From positions 30,626,501-30,686,500 of the forward strand of contig NC_092672.1 of assembly GCF_964355755.1 (NCBI RefSeq): DNA of 60,000 nucleotides, read 5' to 3'. The stretch comes from Antedon mediterranea. Its lineage: Eukaryota; Echinodermata; Crinoidea; Comatulida; Antedonidae. The notes beneath the pieces were generated by a model. It was not told the origin of the DNA and ran no database searches. It saw only the letters and a program-made list of their open reading frames with translations. The position numbers were made by a program, and so were the translations under genes. How positions within the stretch are numbered: the first letter of the stretch is position 1; the number at the start of each line of letters is the position of its first letter. Of this stretch, positions 33,913 to 43,973 are shown piece after piece.

Positions 33913-34116
33913 AAGAATCTACTACTAGATGTATTTATAACATAAATAATGAATGTTTTTCATATTCTTGTGATTGTACAAATAATTTAATGAGGTGAAA
34001 TATCAAATTCTTTTTTTTCACTTGGGCTTTTCCTCATGAAAATAGAATGTCATCTTTCACCTCATGAATTTATTTGTACCATCACACTCATAAACATTCA
34101 TTATTTGTATAATAAC

Positions 34117-34191
34117 ATGCGTTCTCTCCTTCATCAGATTCTTCTGAATTGTCTGCCATCTTTCTTTTACGAGTTCCTTTTGAGGTGAGTG
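34117..34191 (-). CDS. 75-nt phase-1 exon (Ser/Glu and basic)
   Basis: TCTTATAG|CA opens 75 nt coding for (A)LTSKGTRKRKMADNSEESD and then EGENA. I place the donor at T|GTTATT because that gives 75 nt and phase 1 to phase 1, exactly like the exons at 34576 and 34863. The sequence is a diverged version of them: a basic TRKRK patch followed by an acidic SEESDEGEN tail. Reading through the donor would stop nine codons later. Confidence 0.4.
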
Positions 34192-34307
34192 CTATAAGAA
34201 AGAAATTTAACAGTGGTAATAGCCTATCAAATGTATAGTCTACCAGGGTTTTGTTTAATGTATCGTTATGGTATAGTAATATTAATTTATGGAATACCAA
34301 TATTTAC

Positions 34308-34361
34308 CTCTTTTCCCCTTCATTTTTGGAGTATAAACTTCGTTGCTATCATCAGAGTACT
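34308..34361 (-). CDS. 54-nt phase-1 exon
   Basis: TTGCATCAG|AG and AGAG|GTAAAT bound 54 nt coding for (E)YSDDSNEVYTPKMKGKR, phase 1 to phase 1. It repeats the acidic-then-basic pattern of its neighbours. Confidence 0.4.
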
Positions 34362-34575
34362 CTGATGCAAATAAGATCACAATTTAACAGTAATTAAAAT
34401 GTAATTTCATTAACCTAATGTGTTTTTTAAATGTTTGATAATTAAAACTGAAACCAAAAACAGACTTGATAATAAATTTAATAGCAAAAACTGTTTTTGT
34501 GTTCCTGTAGTAACACAATAATATTATTAATAATAATAATTAAAGTAGACGTTTTATTTTTGTTAAAGTTTTAAC

Positions 34576-34650
34576 CTGAGTTCTCTTCTTCGTCAGATTC
34601 TACTGATGTAAGTGTTGCCTTCGCTCTTGTAGAGGTTTTTGAAGCAGGTG
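34576..34650 (-). CDS. 75-nt phase-1 exon, duplicate 2
   Basis: TTTATTATAG|CA to CTCAG|GTTAAA, coding for (A)PASKTSTRAKATLTSVESD and EEENS. It differs from the exon at 34863-34937 by only a few bases (TRAKAT against TRGKAI). Both lie in a tandem duplication with a 287-bp period that includes flanking intron. Insertion of a phase-1 symmetric exon lengthens the linker without a frameshift. Confidence 0.45.
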
Positions 34651-34862
34651 CTATAATAAAGACAATGTAATAATGCAATAAAATCAAATATGCGGTCAGT
34701 AGGCTATAAAGGTAAAATATCTTCTTTAGATGTTATAAAGACAATAAGTATCCTAGCCTAGGCCTACTGTGTCTTTTCAAGCATGTATGCCTTTCAATCT
34801 GAATAAAATGAAAATAATAACAATAATTAAAGTAGACTTTTTATTTTCGTTAAAGTTTTAAC

Positions 34863-34937
34863 CTGAGTTCTCTTCTTCGTCAGATTCTACTGATGTAAGT
34901 ATTGCCTTCCCTCTTGTAGAGGTTTTTGAAGCAGGTG
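34863..34937 (-). CDS. 75-nt phase-1 exon, duplicate 1
   Basis: TTTATTATAG|CA to CTCAG|GTTAAA, coding for (A)PASKTSTRGKAILTSVESD and EEENS. Entry phase 1 matches the death-fold exon's donor (CTTAAAG|GTATGT), so the join reads SGLKAPASKTSTRGK. Ser/Thr/Lys followed by a VESDEEEN acidic tail suggests a flexible, possibly phosphorylated linker (inference). Confidence 0.45.
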
Positions 34938-35177
34938 CTATAATAAAGACAATGTAATAATGCAATAAAATCAAATATGCGGTCAGTAGGCTATGATTTA
35001 TTTTTACTGTAGGTATACGTTAGTATAAAACAGAAATACTCAAATTACATAAATTTCATTATTATTAAATATTATCTGTTCAATTCCCAATAAAGTATAC
35101 GTTGTAAATACAGAAATAAAAAGACATCGAATTTGAATTATTGACAATACTTGAGTTATTAAAATAGCAAAACATAC

Positions 35178-35683
35178 CTTTAAGACCACTTTCCTTCAGC
35201 TCTTCAATAATTTCGTCAAAGTTGTCTTCATCTATTACACCTCTGCATTTTTCAAGATCAAATAGCATATCCCAGCGGTCCGAATATATTGTTTCATAGG
35301 ATTATTAAATAGTCCGTTGATTTTATGAACGTCCTCGTCCGATAGGGTAGAGAAAAATTTCAGTAGTCTTTGTCGGTGCTGTGTAAACGATGAAACCTCT
35401 GCATTTGAAAACGATGGCAGCAGGTTTCCAAGCTCTCCTCTCAGTCCATCTTGATCGGTGGTGGTAATCGTGTCGTGCAGAATTATAAGATTATTCCGAC
35501 TTAGTTTTCCAGCAGCATGTAATGCATTTAACAGTACTATTGTTCTGTTTTCTTTATTATTACTGTACGTTGCGGTATCCAATAAGTCAATGCACGTACA
35601 TTTGAGTCTATTGAATAATCCCTCGTGACGGCGCTTGTCATACCAGGCTGAACATTTTACTTTTAACTTTCTATACTCGCCCT
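35178..35683 (-). CDS. Death-fold exon (DED-like), frameshifted
   Basis: GTATCAG|AG to AAAG|GTATGT, phase 1 to phase 1. It encodes GEYRKLKVKCSAWYDKRRHE, CTCIDLLDTATYSNN, TIVLLNALHAAGKLSRNNLI, LRGELGNLLPSFSNAEVSSF, RLLKFFSTLSDEDVHKINGL, FNNPMKQYI and, in another frame, DRWDMLFDLEKCRGVIDEDN and IIEELKESGLK. The LLNALHAAGKLSRNNLxxLHD core matches the helix pattern of DED/death-fold domains, and a second helical bundle follows. The exon is 506 nt, one base short of the 507 expected for symmetric phase 1, and the frame switches near 35281-35300. That implies a single-base deletion (real or sequencing). A minus-strand upstream exon must lie beyond this exon but was not found. Confidence 0.5.
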
Positions 35684-35734
35684 CTGATACACCTTATATT
35701 ATATTCAGTATACAGTAGGCCCATGCTGTAGTTT

Positions 35735-36200
35735 AAAGGTCAATAACCACACTATTGGCCATTCTTGTACAAAATGTGCCATTAGACTGGATAGAAACAC
35801 ACATGTTTTAAACAATTTAAACAGAAAAAAAAATCAGAAGACCACAATTTTCAAAGTTATATTATTATTATATTATTATATTTGACTAATAGTTCAAAGG
35901 TCAATAGTTGTAGAATTGGCCATTTTTTCAAAAACATTTCATTATCATAAATATGAATGTATAGTTTCTGAACAATTCGAGCCCTATTTCGTGTCTCTCC
36001 GATTATTGGTTACTGAGATACGATACATCAAGGTCAAAGGTCAAAATGTCAGAAATAAGACTTGCATCCATTTTTTGAGAAAATATGTCATTAAAGTGAA
36101 TATAAAAACATATATTTAAAACATTTTGAGACCAAAATTAATTATCTGTGACTAGTGGTTCTCGAGATATAGGGTAATTATAAAAAATGGCCGCCATTTT
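35735..36200 (+). repeat. Three diverged ~150-bp direct repeats with AAAGGTCAA
   Basis: AAAGGTCAATA..GGCCATT at 35737, 35893 and a related AAGGTCAAAGGTCAAAATG at 36029 each start a unit with similar downstream AATATAAAAACA, TTAAA and CCAAAAT words. The third unit ends ATGGCCGCCATTTTT. The last unit recurs at 46594 next to LINE A copy 2, so it may be its 3' UTR. Confidence 0.45.
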
Positions 36201-36449
36201 TAATTGAATTGAATTGTTTGAATTTCCTTCACTTTATTCCAAATCACAATTTTTTTTACTTAACAATTTTAAAACAAATGCAATAATATGAAAAGGAATA
36301 GGGCAACCACGAACAAACAAAAGCCTTACAACTGTGGCACCCTTTAAAAATATAAAACAAATTATTTTAATAGTATGCATGAAAGAATCGAAATTTACTA
36401 AAAACATTTTTTATAGTACTGCAAGATAATAAATATGAAACTATACTAA

Positions 36450-36494
<45 letters not shown>

Positions 36495-37697
36495 TAGCAT
36501 TGTAAATAATAACAATAATAATACATAATGATGATTACTTTTTTTCTCTGCAAATAAGACAGTTTTCTTCTTAACACAAATACTTTATAAAATGATAACG
36601 TTCAATATAAGTACAATCTAACTTCTTCTTAAATAATGATATATTTCTACATTGTTTTAGATCATCCGATAGATTATTCCACACCTTAGACCCAGTATAC
36701 GAGAAGCCTTGACGGCCAACATTTGTATGCTTCAGATCTATTACAAGATTATTTTTATTGCGCGTGTTATAATCATGATACGTCGAAGGTGTGGAAAAAT
36801 CCATCGAATGACTCTGGTAATTTTCCATTTTTGTAGAGGAACATTAAATTTGCTACATTTTGTTCATATAGATCGAAGATGTTTAAGGTATTAGTTTTAA
36901 TGAATAATGGAGAAGAGGGATGTAGGTAGTGGACTTTACATATTATTCGGAGGGCCTTTTTTTGTAAAAGGTGAATTCTATTTAAATTATTTATGCTACC
37001 AGTACCCCACACAGTAATGCCATATGTAATGATGGGAACGATAAGGGATTTATAAATAATGAGCAATATTTCGAATGGTAGTATGGTTTTTAAGAGATTC
37101 ATAGCTCCAATAATGGCAGAAATTTTACTAGTGATTACATCAATATGCCGTAAGAAATTTATTTTGTTTGTTGTTTGATAAACTCTTTCAATAACGTCTT
37201 GATCAATAAAAATGTTTACATGAGATGTATCAATAGTACTATTTCTACCACTAAAAACCATACATTTGGTCTTTTTAGTATTTATGGTAAGTTTGTTTGC
37301 CTTAATCCACAAATTTAATTTTCTTAATTCATTATTCATAATATCAATAGCTTCGTTTACATTGTTCTGTTGTAAGAAAACACTTGTGTCATCGGCAAAC
37401 AGTATTATTTGTGTACTGGTACACACTGATGGCATATCATTTACAAACATTAGGAATAATATCGAACCCAAGATTGATCCTTGAGGGACACCGTATTTTA
37501 TCAACTTTTTGTCGGAATTTATTCCGTCAATAGTTACGAATTGTTCTCTTTCGCTTAGATAACTGCAGAACCATTTATGTACAATACCTCTGATCCCAAA
37601 ATAGGGTATTTTTTTAGTAAGTATGTTGTGGTCGAATCAAAGGCCTTAGATAGGTCGAGAAAGACGCCATAAACAAACTGCTTATCGTCAATTGCCA
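36034..37697 (-). mobile_element. LINE A copy 1, 3' half (RT and 3' UTR)
   Basis: This is the 3' part of a CR1/Jockey-superfamily LINE read on the minus strand. Its 3' UTR (36034-36570) contains a (TA)n run at 36451-36490 and is shared with copy 2 at 46594-47095. The coding part is described separately. The element continues at 38680-39903 on the other side of LINE B. Confidence 0.8.
36571..37697 (-). pseudogene. LINE A reverse transcriptase, C-terminal part
   Basis: Order on the minus strand: VFLDLSKAFD (the first RT aspartate motif), a frameshift near 37650, then DHNILTKK, IVHKWFCSYLSEREQFVTID, KYGVPQGSILG, ILFADDTSVFLQ (the catalytic FADD box), LWIKANKLTINTKKTK, the thumb ILLIIYKSLIVPIITYGITV and KKALRIICKVHYLHPSSPLF. 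A second frameshift lies near 36800, followed by DYNTRNKNNLVIDLKHTN, GSKVWNNLSDDLK and the end. The motifs are those of CR1/Jockey-type LINEs: RT copies the element RNA at the target site. The catalytic residues are present but the frame is broken at least twice, so this copy is dead. Confidence 0.85.
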
Positions 37698-37699
37698 TT

Positions 37700-38676
37700 G
37701 AGGTCGGTTGAGGTCGTTGAGGAGAGAGCACCTATTTTAATCGAGCTCCGTTTTAGCAAAATTTTAACCTTTATATTTCAAGTTTTAACTTCGTCTTTTG
37801 GTGTCATTTTATCGAGTCCAGTGTCCTTTACCTTTCTTTAACAATCCAGAATGACTTGAAGCATCTCGAGACGTGGGAAAAGAAGTGGCTTATGTCTTTT
37901 AAGCCTGATAAATGTAGTATACTACGTTTTAGCACACGGAAACATGTCTTGGAATACTCATACCGGTTATCTGGACAAACTATACAGGCTCTTCATCAAC
38001 ATAAACATCTAGGAGTTACCTTATCTACTGACTTGAAGTGGAATCCTCATGTAGACAGGGTAGTTAACAAAGCCAATGGCATGCTGGGCTTTGTCCGTCG
38101 AAATCTGGGCAATGCCCCACGGAATGTCAAGATCCAAGCATACAAAGGCCTTATCCGTCCCCATGTTGAATATTGTAGCTCAGTGTGGGACCCTCACACA
38201 AATTGCAACATCAAAAAAGTCGAAGCTTTCCAAAGACGTGCAGCCAGATTTATCACAAACAATTACAGTAGAGAATCTTCTGTTTCTGCTATACTAAACG
38301 AAATCAACCTCCAACCACTTCAGCGCAGACGACAAGTAAATAGACTTATGATGCTGCACAAAATCGTCCCTAAAAAGATTGACCTGAAGCTTGAAGATCA
38401 TATAGAATACAGTAAACGACCAAACTCAGCAAGATGTACAAGAAACAACAATCCACTTACAATTAAAGTTCCTATGGCTAAGACCAACAGATTCCAGAGC
38501 TCTTTCTTCCATAACACAGTTAGAGACTGGAATGCTCTCCCGTTCTCTACAACTTCGACCACTATCACTAAAACCTTCTCCAAACTAATTCATGACTAGC
38601 TTTCCCCTCCTCAACCTCTACTCACACATTGAGTGATACTCCAGTTGGAGTTTATCAATTATTCAATCAAGATCAA
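37700..38676 (+). mobile_element. LINE B, 5'-truncated insertion inside LINE A
   Basis: LINE A's frame stops at about 37697 and resumes at about 38680, with the codons on either side (TIEKIS and AIDDKQFVYG) fitting one protein. The insert has the opposite orientation and ends in a (GATCAA)n-like tail (ATCAAGATCAAGATCAAGAT) at 38663-38683. The first 130 bp (37700-37830) are not recognisably LINE. I could not define a target duplication. Confidence 0.75.
37820..38599 (+). pseudogene. LINE B reverse transcriptase, thumb and C-terminal region
   Basis: An uninterrupted frame of about 250 codons from IQNDLKHLETWEKKWLMSFK through HKHLGVTLSTDLKWNPHVD, LGFVRRNLGNAPRNVK, YKGLIRPHVEYCSSVWDPH, KVEAFQRRAARFITNNYSRE, LNLQPLQRRRQ-like INLQPLQRRRQVNRLMMLHK and FFHNTVRDWNALPFSTTST to a TAG stop. 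This is the segment after the FADD box in Jockey/CR1-type RTs. The catalytic palm is missing because of 5' truncation, so it cannot encode an active enzyme. The lack of stops suggests a younger insertion than LINE A. Confidence 0.85.
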
Positions 38677-38679
38677 GAT

Positions 38680-39903
38680 CAAGATGATATTTTCTCAATT
38701 GTCTGCAAGAGGGCGTGGTTTGTCGAGTGCCCTTTTCTAAAACCGTATTGTCTGTCGTTAAGGATTTTGTACTTATTTAGGAATGATAATGTTTGTTCAT
38801 GAACAATTTGTTCATACACCTTTGACATACAAGATAGTATGGATATAGGCCTATAATTTCATATATCGTCTATAACGCCACACTCTTATATACCGGTATA
38901 GTTTTTGCCAATTTAAGTTTATTTGGAAAGACTCCTGTGCTGAGTGATAGATTGACTAAATACGAAACAGGTTTAGTTAATATATCAGCATTTTTATTTA
39001 TGTATTTTGCCCCGATATCATCATGGCCTGGTGACTTGCTTGTGTTCAGGTCCGATAGGTATGTTTTGTATGATATGATTATTCATGTAATCTACTCGAT
39101 TTACATGTGGGTAATTTTCATTTGCCTTTTCTGCCATTTCTTCACCAATATTATTAAAATAAGAATTCATTACTTCCGCTTTATTAGTGGGAGTTTCAAA
39201 TGTTTCAGAACGATATGTCACTTTTGCTGGGATTTTCGATTTTTTATTTCTTCCCAGAATAGCATTTATAGCACTCCATATTTTTATCATGTCATTTTTT
39301 TGTTTTTCGAAGTCCTCTTTATAATAACTTATTTTTCTTTGTCTAATGATTGTTGTTAGTTTGTTTTTGTATTTTTTATATTTTGATTTATTAACACTAG
39401 AAGGATTCTTCTTATATTTGATATATAATTTTTTTTTAGTATTTAGAGACCGTTCTATACCATCAGTCATCCAGGGTGACCTTATTCTATCGGTTTTCAA
39501 CCTAACCTCTTTTAACGGGAAACATCTATCAATTAATGTTGTAATTGTATTTGAGAATCGATTATATGATACATTTGCATCAGAGAAATTTAAGAAATTA
39601 TCCCAATGTTGATTTTGTAACTCATTTCGAAATAATTAATTTTGTTCAGTCGAAAAGTTACGCTTAAAAACATATGTGCTTGTTTTACTTTCCGTATATT
39701 TTTGTGATTTATCAATGCTTATTACTGGACAATGATCAGATATATCACTAAACAAAATATTAGTTTCAATGTCATGAGTGTTTGGAGAGTTTGTATAAAT
39801 GTTGTCTATTATTGTTGACGTTTCCTCAGTAATGCGCGTCGGTTATTTACTAGGGGTATAAATGATTCTGAGATCATAGAGTCGACATGCAAATTATTAT
39901 TTT
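38680..39903 (-). pseudogene. LINE A copy 1, 5' half (endonuclease end and RT start)
   Basis: On the minus strand, starting at YNNNLHVDSMISESFIP: an endonuclease C-terminus with the SDHCPV box (39730-39760; SDH is the conserved APE-type motif), then RSPWMTDGIERSLNTKKKLY, KNDMIKIWSAINAILGRNKK, DLNTSKSPGHDDI, LKLAKTIPVYKS, YRPISILSCMSKVYEQIVHE, NDRQYGFRKGHSTNHALLQT and IEKIS at the LINE B border. Stops and frameshifts occur (for example near 39640 and 38870). The element is 5'-truncated inside the endonuclease at 39903. Confidence 0.8.
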
Positions 39904-40107
39904 ATTATGCAAATTAAGGGCTTAGATGGCCGAATTTCGCTGGGGATCCGCCATATTCGTAATCAGCGAGGTCGAAATATCCTAAATCAAGTGGATCCCA
40001 GCTTCTACCCAAAAATGCTTCTTACACCATATTTCAGAGGAAATAGAACTTGTCTATTTGTTCAGGATACAGACTTAAACCATAAAGTATCGTGTTTTGT
40101 GTTATAA

Positions 40108-42042
40108 AATGGCGTGTCTACTCAGAATCCTCATGAATTGAAAATAGAATGATGTATTGTCATGACCAACTTCCGTTTAATTCAATTGGAAATTCCAATA
40201 TGACAGATATAGGCAACTGCTTCGAACAAAAGACTGCTACTATATTATTATAATTATTATTTGTACAGAAAAGTATAGGAATATTGCTCAACTGGAACGA
40301 CCTTATATCGCAGGCGTCGTAAACTAAAAACCAACATATTTACTAATCAAACTATAATCTTAGCACATTATACATCATCATGCTTTATGTTATTAATTAA
40401 CATTTTTAATATAAAAATGTTGAGGCTTTAATCGTTCCTTCTGTACGTTTAACGATGCTTCAATACTTGTTTTTCTTCGACATGCTATAGCTATGCAATA
40501 TTTTACATAAAACTAATTACTTAAGCATTAGCTATAACAGGTTATAGCGTTGGTTGATAACGTATGATTAGTTTTTAACAATGAACTACCGTATTATTAA
40601 AGGTGGTGTATACTGAATATATGTAACTTTCAATAGACTTGTTTAACAATGTATGCATTGAATGTGCACGTTGAAAATAAGGTATCGATAGCGAATTTAT
40701 CATATCAGACTGTTCTTTTAATATTTGTATTAATTACTTTTATAATTGTTAAAATATTATTGTAAGAATGATGTCGACTCAAACACTTGTAATCATGTAA
40801 TCATATAATACTATTTAGTATGGGTTCCAGACGAAGTTTTGACCTAATATTAGTAAAAAGATATATATTTTGCCGTATACTACCTGAGCTTGTAAACATC
40901 GAAATTATAAATAACTACAGACTTGGAGAAAATCTAATTATGAGAAAGATATCATTTTCATAGGAGTATATGCCCTAGCTATTTGCGTTTCCTCTAAGTG
41001 TTCCTGTGTGGTGATAGTCATGGGTGTAATTTTCCTGAGAATTTATTTATTCGTTTTTTTCTTAGAAAATGGAAAGACTTTGAATAGGTTCATTTGCTTT
41101 GCTGCTTTTTTTGCCTTAGTCATACATGAATACTAAGCACATTTTTTCATCTCGTTGTATACGGTACAGAGAGGCCCTGTGATTATAGTTATATTATATA
41201 AATTGAATGCATGTTGTATGGAACCTAAATAATACTACTTAATATTAAAATTATATAGAATTGAAAATAAAAGTGTATTTAAAAAAATAAATATACACTT
41301 GTTGTATGCGCAACATAATAACCGTAAAGTCGGCAAAATTGAATACCCAGAACGAAACAAGAAAAATAGCGTAGCAAACGAAGTACTGTACAAAATAAAA
41401 GAGACACTCGCCGGCAGTGTTTTGTAAAGTAGCCTTACCGTATCTGGTTATAAATTTAAAACAATATTTCCGTGACAGATTAGTAAGATTTAGTTAGGAA
41501 ATTTTATTTACAGGACCTGTGTAATTAATATAGGATATTTTTTAAACATCCATTATGTAGCCTAAGTTTATGATTATCTATCCTAAGAGAGTCTAAATTA
41601 CTGTTATGTACAATATACCAGAGAGTTTGTAAGTAAGTTGTATTATAGTCTTATTCTTGGCCTTACCACTATTGTAGATGTAGACCTGGACATTTTTATA
41701 TATCGACGCCTAAGCTAAAATTGCGATTCGCTTTACTGACAAAAAGTATCCTGTATTCTACTGTCCCGAACCAGAAAATAATAGGTAATTTACTATTATT
41801 AAATCTACCTAATTTTCCTCTTAAATTACAGATATGGGTTAAGATAGATGAATGTGCAATTTATAATTTTCATTCTGGAAAGTCAAAGAAATTATGCAAC
41901 CTACTATAAATATAGCTAAATTTACTGAGAAACAGGATGCGGTAGTTTATGGCGTGGGTTGATTGTCCGATACGTATGAGAAGATTATAACAATAAAGTA
42001 TGTTAATATAGACTAGATGTTATTATTACTAAGCAACACAAT
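40108..42042. other. Gene-free part of D1
   Basis: AT-rich with no supported gene. It includes the small hairpin-ended repeat at 40818-40895 and a fragment of the AATATTATGAGCAACAATA-type family at 41936-42042. Confidence 0.5.
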
Positions 42043-42589
42043 AGTACAGGAAAGATATGCTCAGAATCAGTAAAAGGTTGAAAAAATTGCAACAGAATTT
42101 TTGTTTCACCACAATGCATTTCTATAAGGTCCCTATATGAACATACTAAAAGTCTAGAAAAATCCAAGTAGGGGAAATTTGTTTTTTTTTAAACAAAATG
42201 GCCGCCAATGGCAAAAAATGTCTTAAAATGAACCAAAAAAAAATAAAAAAAATGAACAAAAAAAATGAACAAAAAAACATATATTGTATATCTAATTACC
42301 ACTTGATAGCAGTTTTTTTAATGCTTTTTATATTTCTTTAGTGTCAAACATTTAAACTGCAATTTACATATTAATTTAAGTGACATTAAGCAGCAAAAAC
42401 ACTATCAAGATATATCACCACGGTTATAATATAGACAACGTAGTCCTATGCATTATAATGCAGGATTACGGTGTCTAATAAAACAGTTCATTTACATTTG
42501 TACTGTCACAACAATAGAATTATACAATCTTACAATCTATTAATCCATTTATTGTCATTGTCCAGTTATCATCCTCTGTCTATAGGTAG

Positions 42590-42990
42590 GAATTAAGCCT
42601 GTGCTGATGCCGTGGTATTCGTCACAAACAGTGGTACTGGTGGTAAATTTGTCGTCAATGGACACATCACGCCATTTGTAACTTTCTATCCCCCAGTCTG
42701 TGGGTTGAAGAGTATTTTCTATCTACTGCTGTACCATGGTAATATACACGCAGGAAATGAGATTTTGCAGCATTTGTTGTTGGGGGAATAGACTTTATTT
42801 CAAGTGCTGTTTTGCTTTTTGCTACTTTCTCCCAGAACGTATTCCTCCATACAGTATATAGCTACCAATGCAAATTCCTCTGATGCGATGGTTTCTTTTT
42901 TTTGGAGACGTTTGGTTTTACAGAGTTTGTAAACATACTACTGCCCAGGTGTTATGACTTTTTAAGACTAACACCTTTTCCTATACCAAA
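42590..42990 (-). pseudogene. CXC-family coding remnant, left arm
   Basis: On the minus strand, across frameshifts: FGIGKGVSLKK, WEKVAKSKTALEI, SIPPTTNAAKSHFLRVYYHG, QQWIENTLQPTDWGMES and ECHGIST-like residues. The order LFGIGKG, EKVAK, PPTxxAAxxHxxRVYYQ, QQW, LxPTDWGW is shared with the right arm and with a large family of uncharacterised invertebrate proteins I know by this motif pattern. The Cys-rich end is deleted here. In D2 the equivalent frame 50584-50802 is still open over 72 codons. Confidence 0.6.
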
Positions 42991-43009
42991 TAGATGGGAT
43001 GTACGGTAG

Positions 43010-43514
43010 TATCACATCTCTGAATTCTATGTATAAAAAGCAAATTAATTTTACAGAGCTTCACACCAAGGAAAGACTTTACATGCATTCACAGTGCTCC
43101 TCCATCGAGAACATACGGTATTAAATCAATGAATGAAACAACCGTGACGTGACAGAATATTAATTTAAGAGGAAAGAACATATTATTACACATAGGTCAA
43201 AATCAACCATATTCATCAATAGAGAAGCAGTGCACATCCCCTCACATATACTATTTCATCATTGATGGCTACGTGAGACAGTCATACACAATGTATCATT
43301 TGTTGAAAAAAGAACCTTGTACTTTTCCTGCAGCCCTCTTTTACTCCATTGACTCCATACACACTGCTAGACTACTCAGAAACCTTCATCTCACTGCCCA
43401 CTGTATGTTATCAATGAGGGAGCACTGCTACATCGAACCGCTTGGCCCGAAACAGCAACATTTCAAGACATTTATTATGTACCATGTATGTTTGTTACGT
43501 TATGTAAATTTGGT
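43010..43514. other. Spacer between the divergent CXC remnants
   Basis: Holds an 81-codon plus frame (43273-43518, HLLKKEPCTFPAALFYS..) that is identical in D2. Identity to D2 is not evidence of selection because the whole duplication is recent. I do not recognise a family. Confidence 0.4.
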
Positions 43515-43973
43515 TTAGGAAAAGGTGTTGGTCTTAAAAATCATCACATCACAGTTGGAGTTGTATGTCAAATTCTGTAAACCAAACAGTTTCCAAAAAA
43601 AAGAAAACATTGCATCAGGAATTTGGCATTGGTAGCTACCGTATATATGGAGGGAAGTCAATGGAGACTTTAGACAGCCTACTTTTCTTTGAGAAAGTTG
43701 CAAAAATCTATTCCCTTGCTGCAAAATTTCATTTCGTGAGTCTTTATTACCAGGTATAGCAATGGATAGGAAATACTCTTCAACCCACAGACTAGGGATG
43801 GAAAGTATTGATGACAAATTTACTACCAGCACCAGAGAGAGTTGATTAGATGTACCTGTAAATAAGGTTGTAGTAAAATGAATTGCAGTTGCAGAAAATA
43901 TGGTTTGAACTGCTGCTCCACTATTTTTTAAGAATGCCACGGCATCAGCACATGCTCAATAGATGGAGGATGA
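43515..43973 (+). pseudogene. CXC-family coding remnant, right arm, with tesmin/TSO1-like Cys motif
   Basis: Reading through stops: GKGVGLK, SYRIYGGKSMETLDSLLFFE, KVAKIYSLAAKFHFVSLYYQ, V-stop-QWIGNTLQPTD-stop-GWKVLMTN and LLPAPERV. A frameshift follows, then LIRCTCK-stop-GCSKMNCSCRKYGLNCC and ECHGISTCSIDGG. C-x-C-x3-C-x4-C-x-CRKxGLxC is the pattern of the tesmin/TSO1-like CXC domain, a zinc-binding DNA-binding module. The stops sit where Gln or Trp codons are expected (CAG to TAG, TGG to TAG), consistent with decay by transitions. The role within the element is unknown; DNA binding is an inference. Confidence 0.65.

Larger units (their letters stand above)
34545..34996. repeat. Tandem 287-bp duplication containing the 75-nt exon
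   Basis: The segment from AATTAAAGTAGAC through the exon to ATGCGGTCAGTAGGCTAT occurs at 34545-34709 and 34832-34996. The repeated TCAAATATGC word lies at 34684 and 34971, a 287-bp offset. Confidence 0.85.

Noticed and set aside
36451-36490. TA run as a promoter or origin
   Set aside because: It is a microsatellite in the LINE A 3' UTR and varies in length in copy 2 (46986-47003).
39907-40107. 66-codon plus frames at 39907, 47903 and 54963 as a conserved protein
   Set aside because: They are copies of one duplicated unit border; preservation reflects recent duplication, with no family recognised.
43515-43940. 141-codon minus-strand frame (also 51544-51969)
   Set aside because: It is the antisense of the CXC-family remnant, whose plus-strand reading carries the recognisable motifs.
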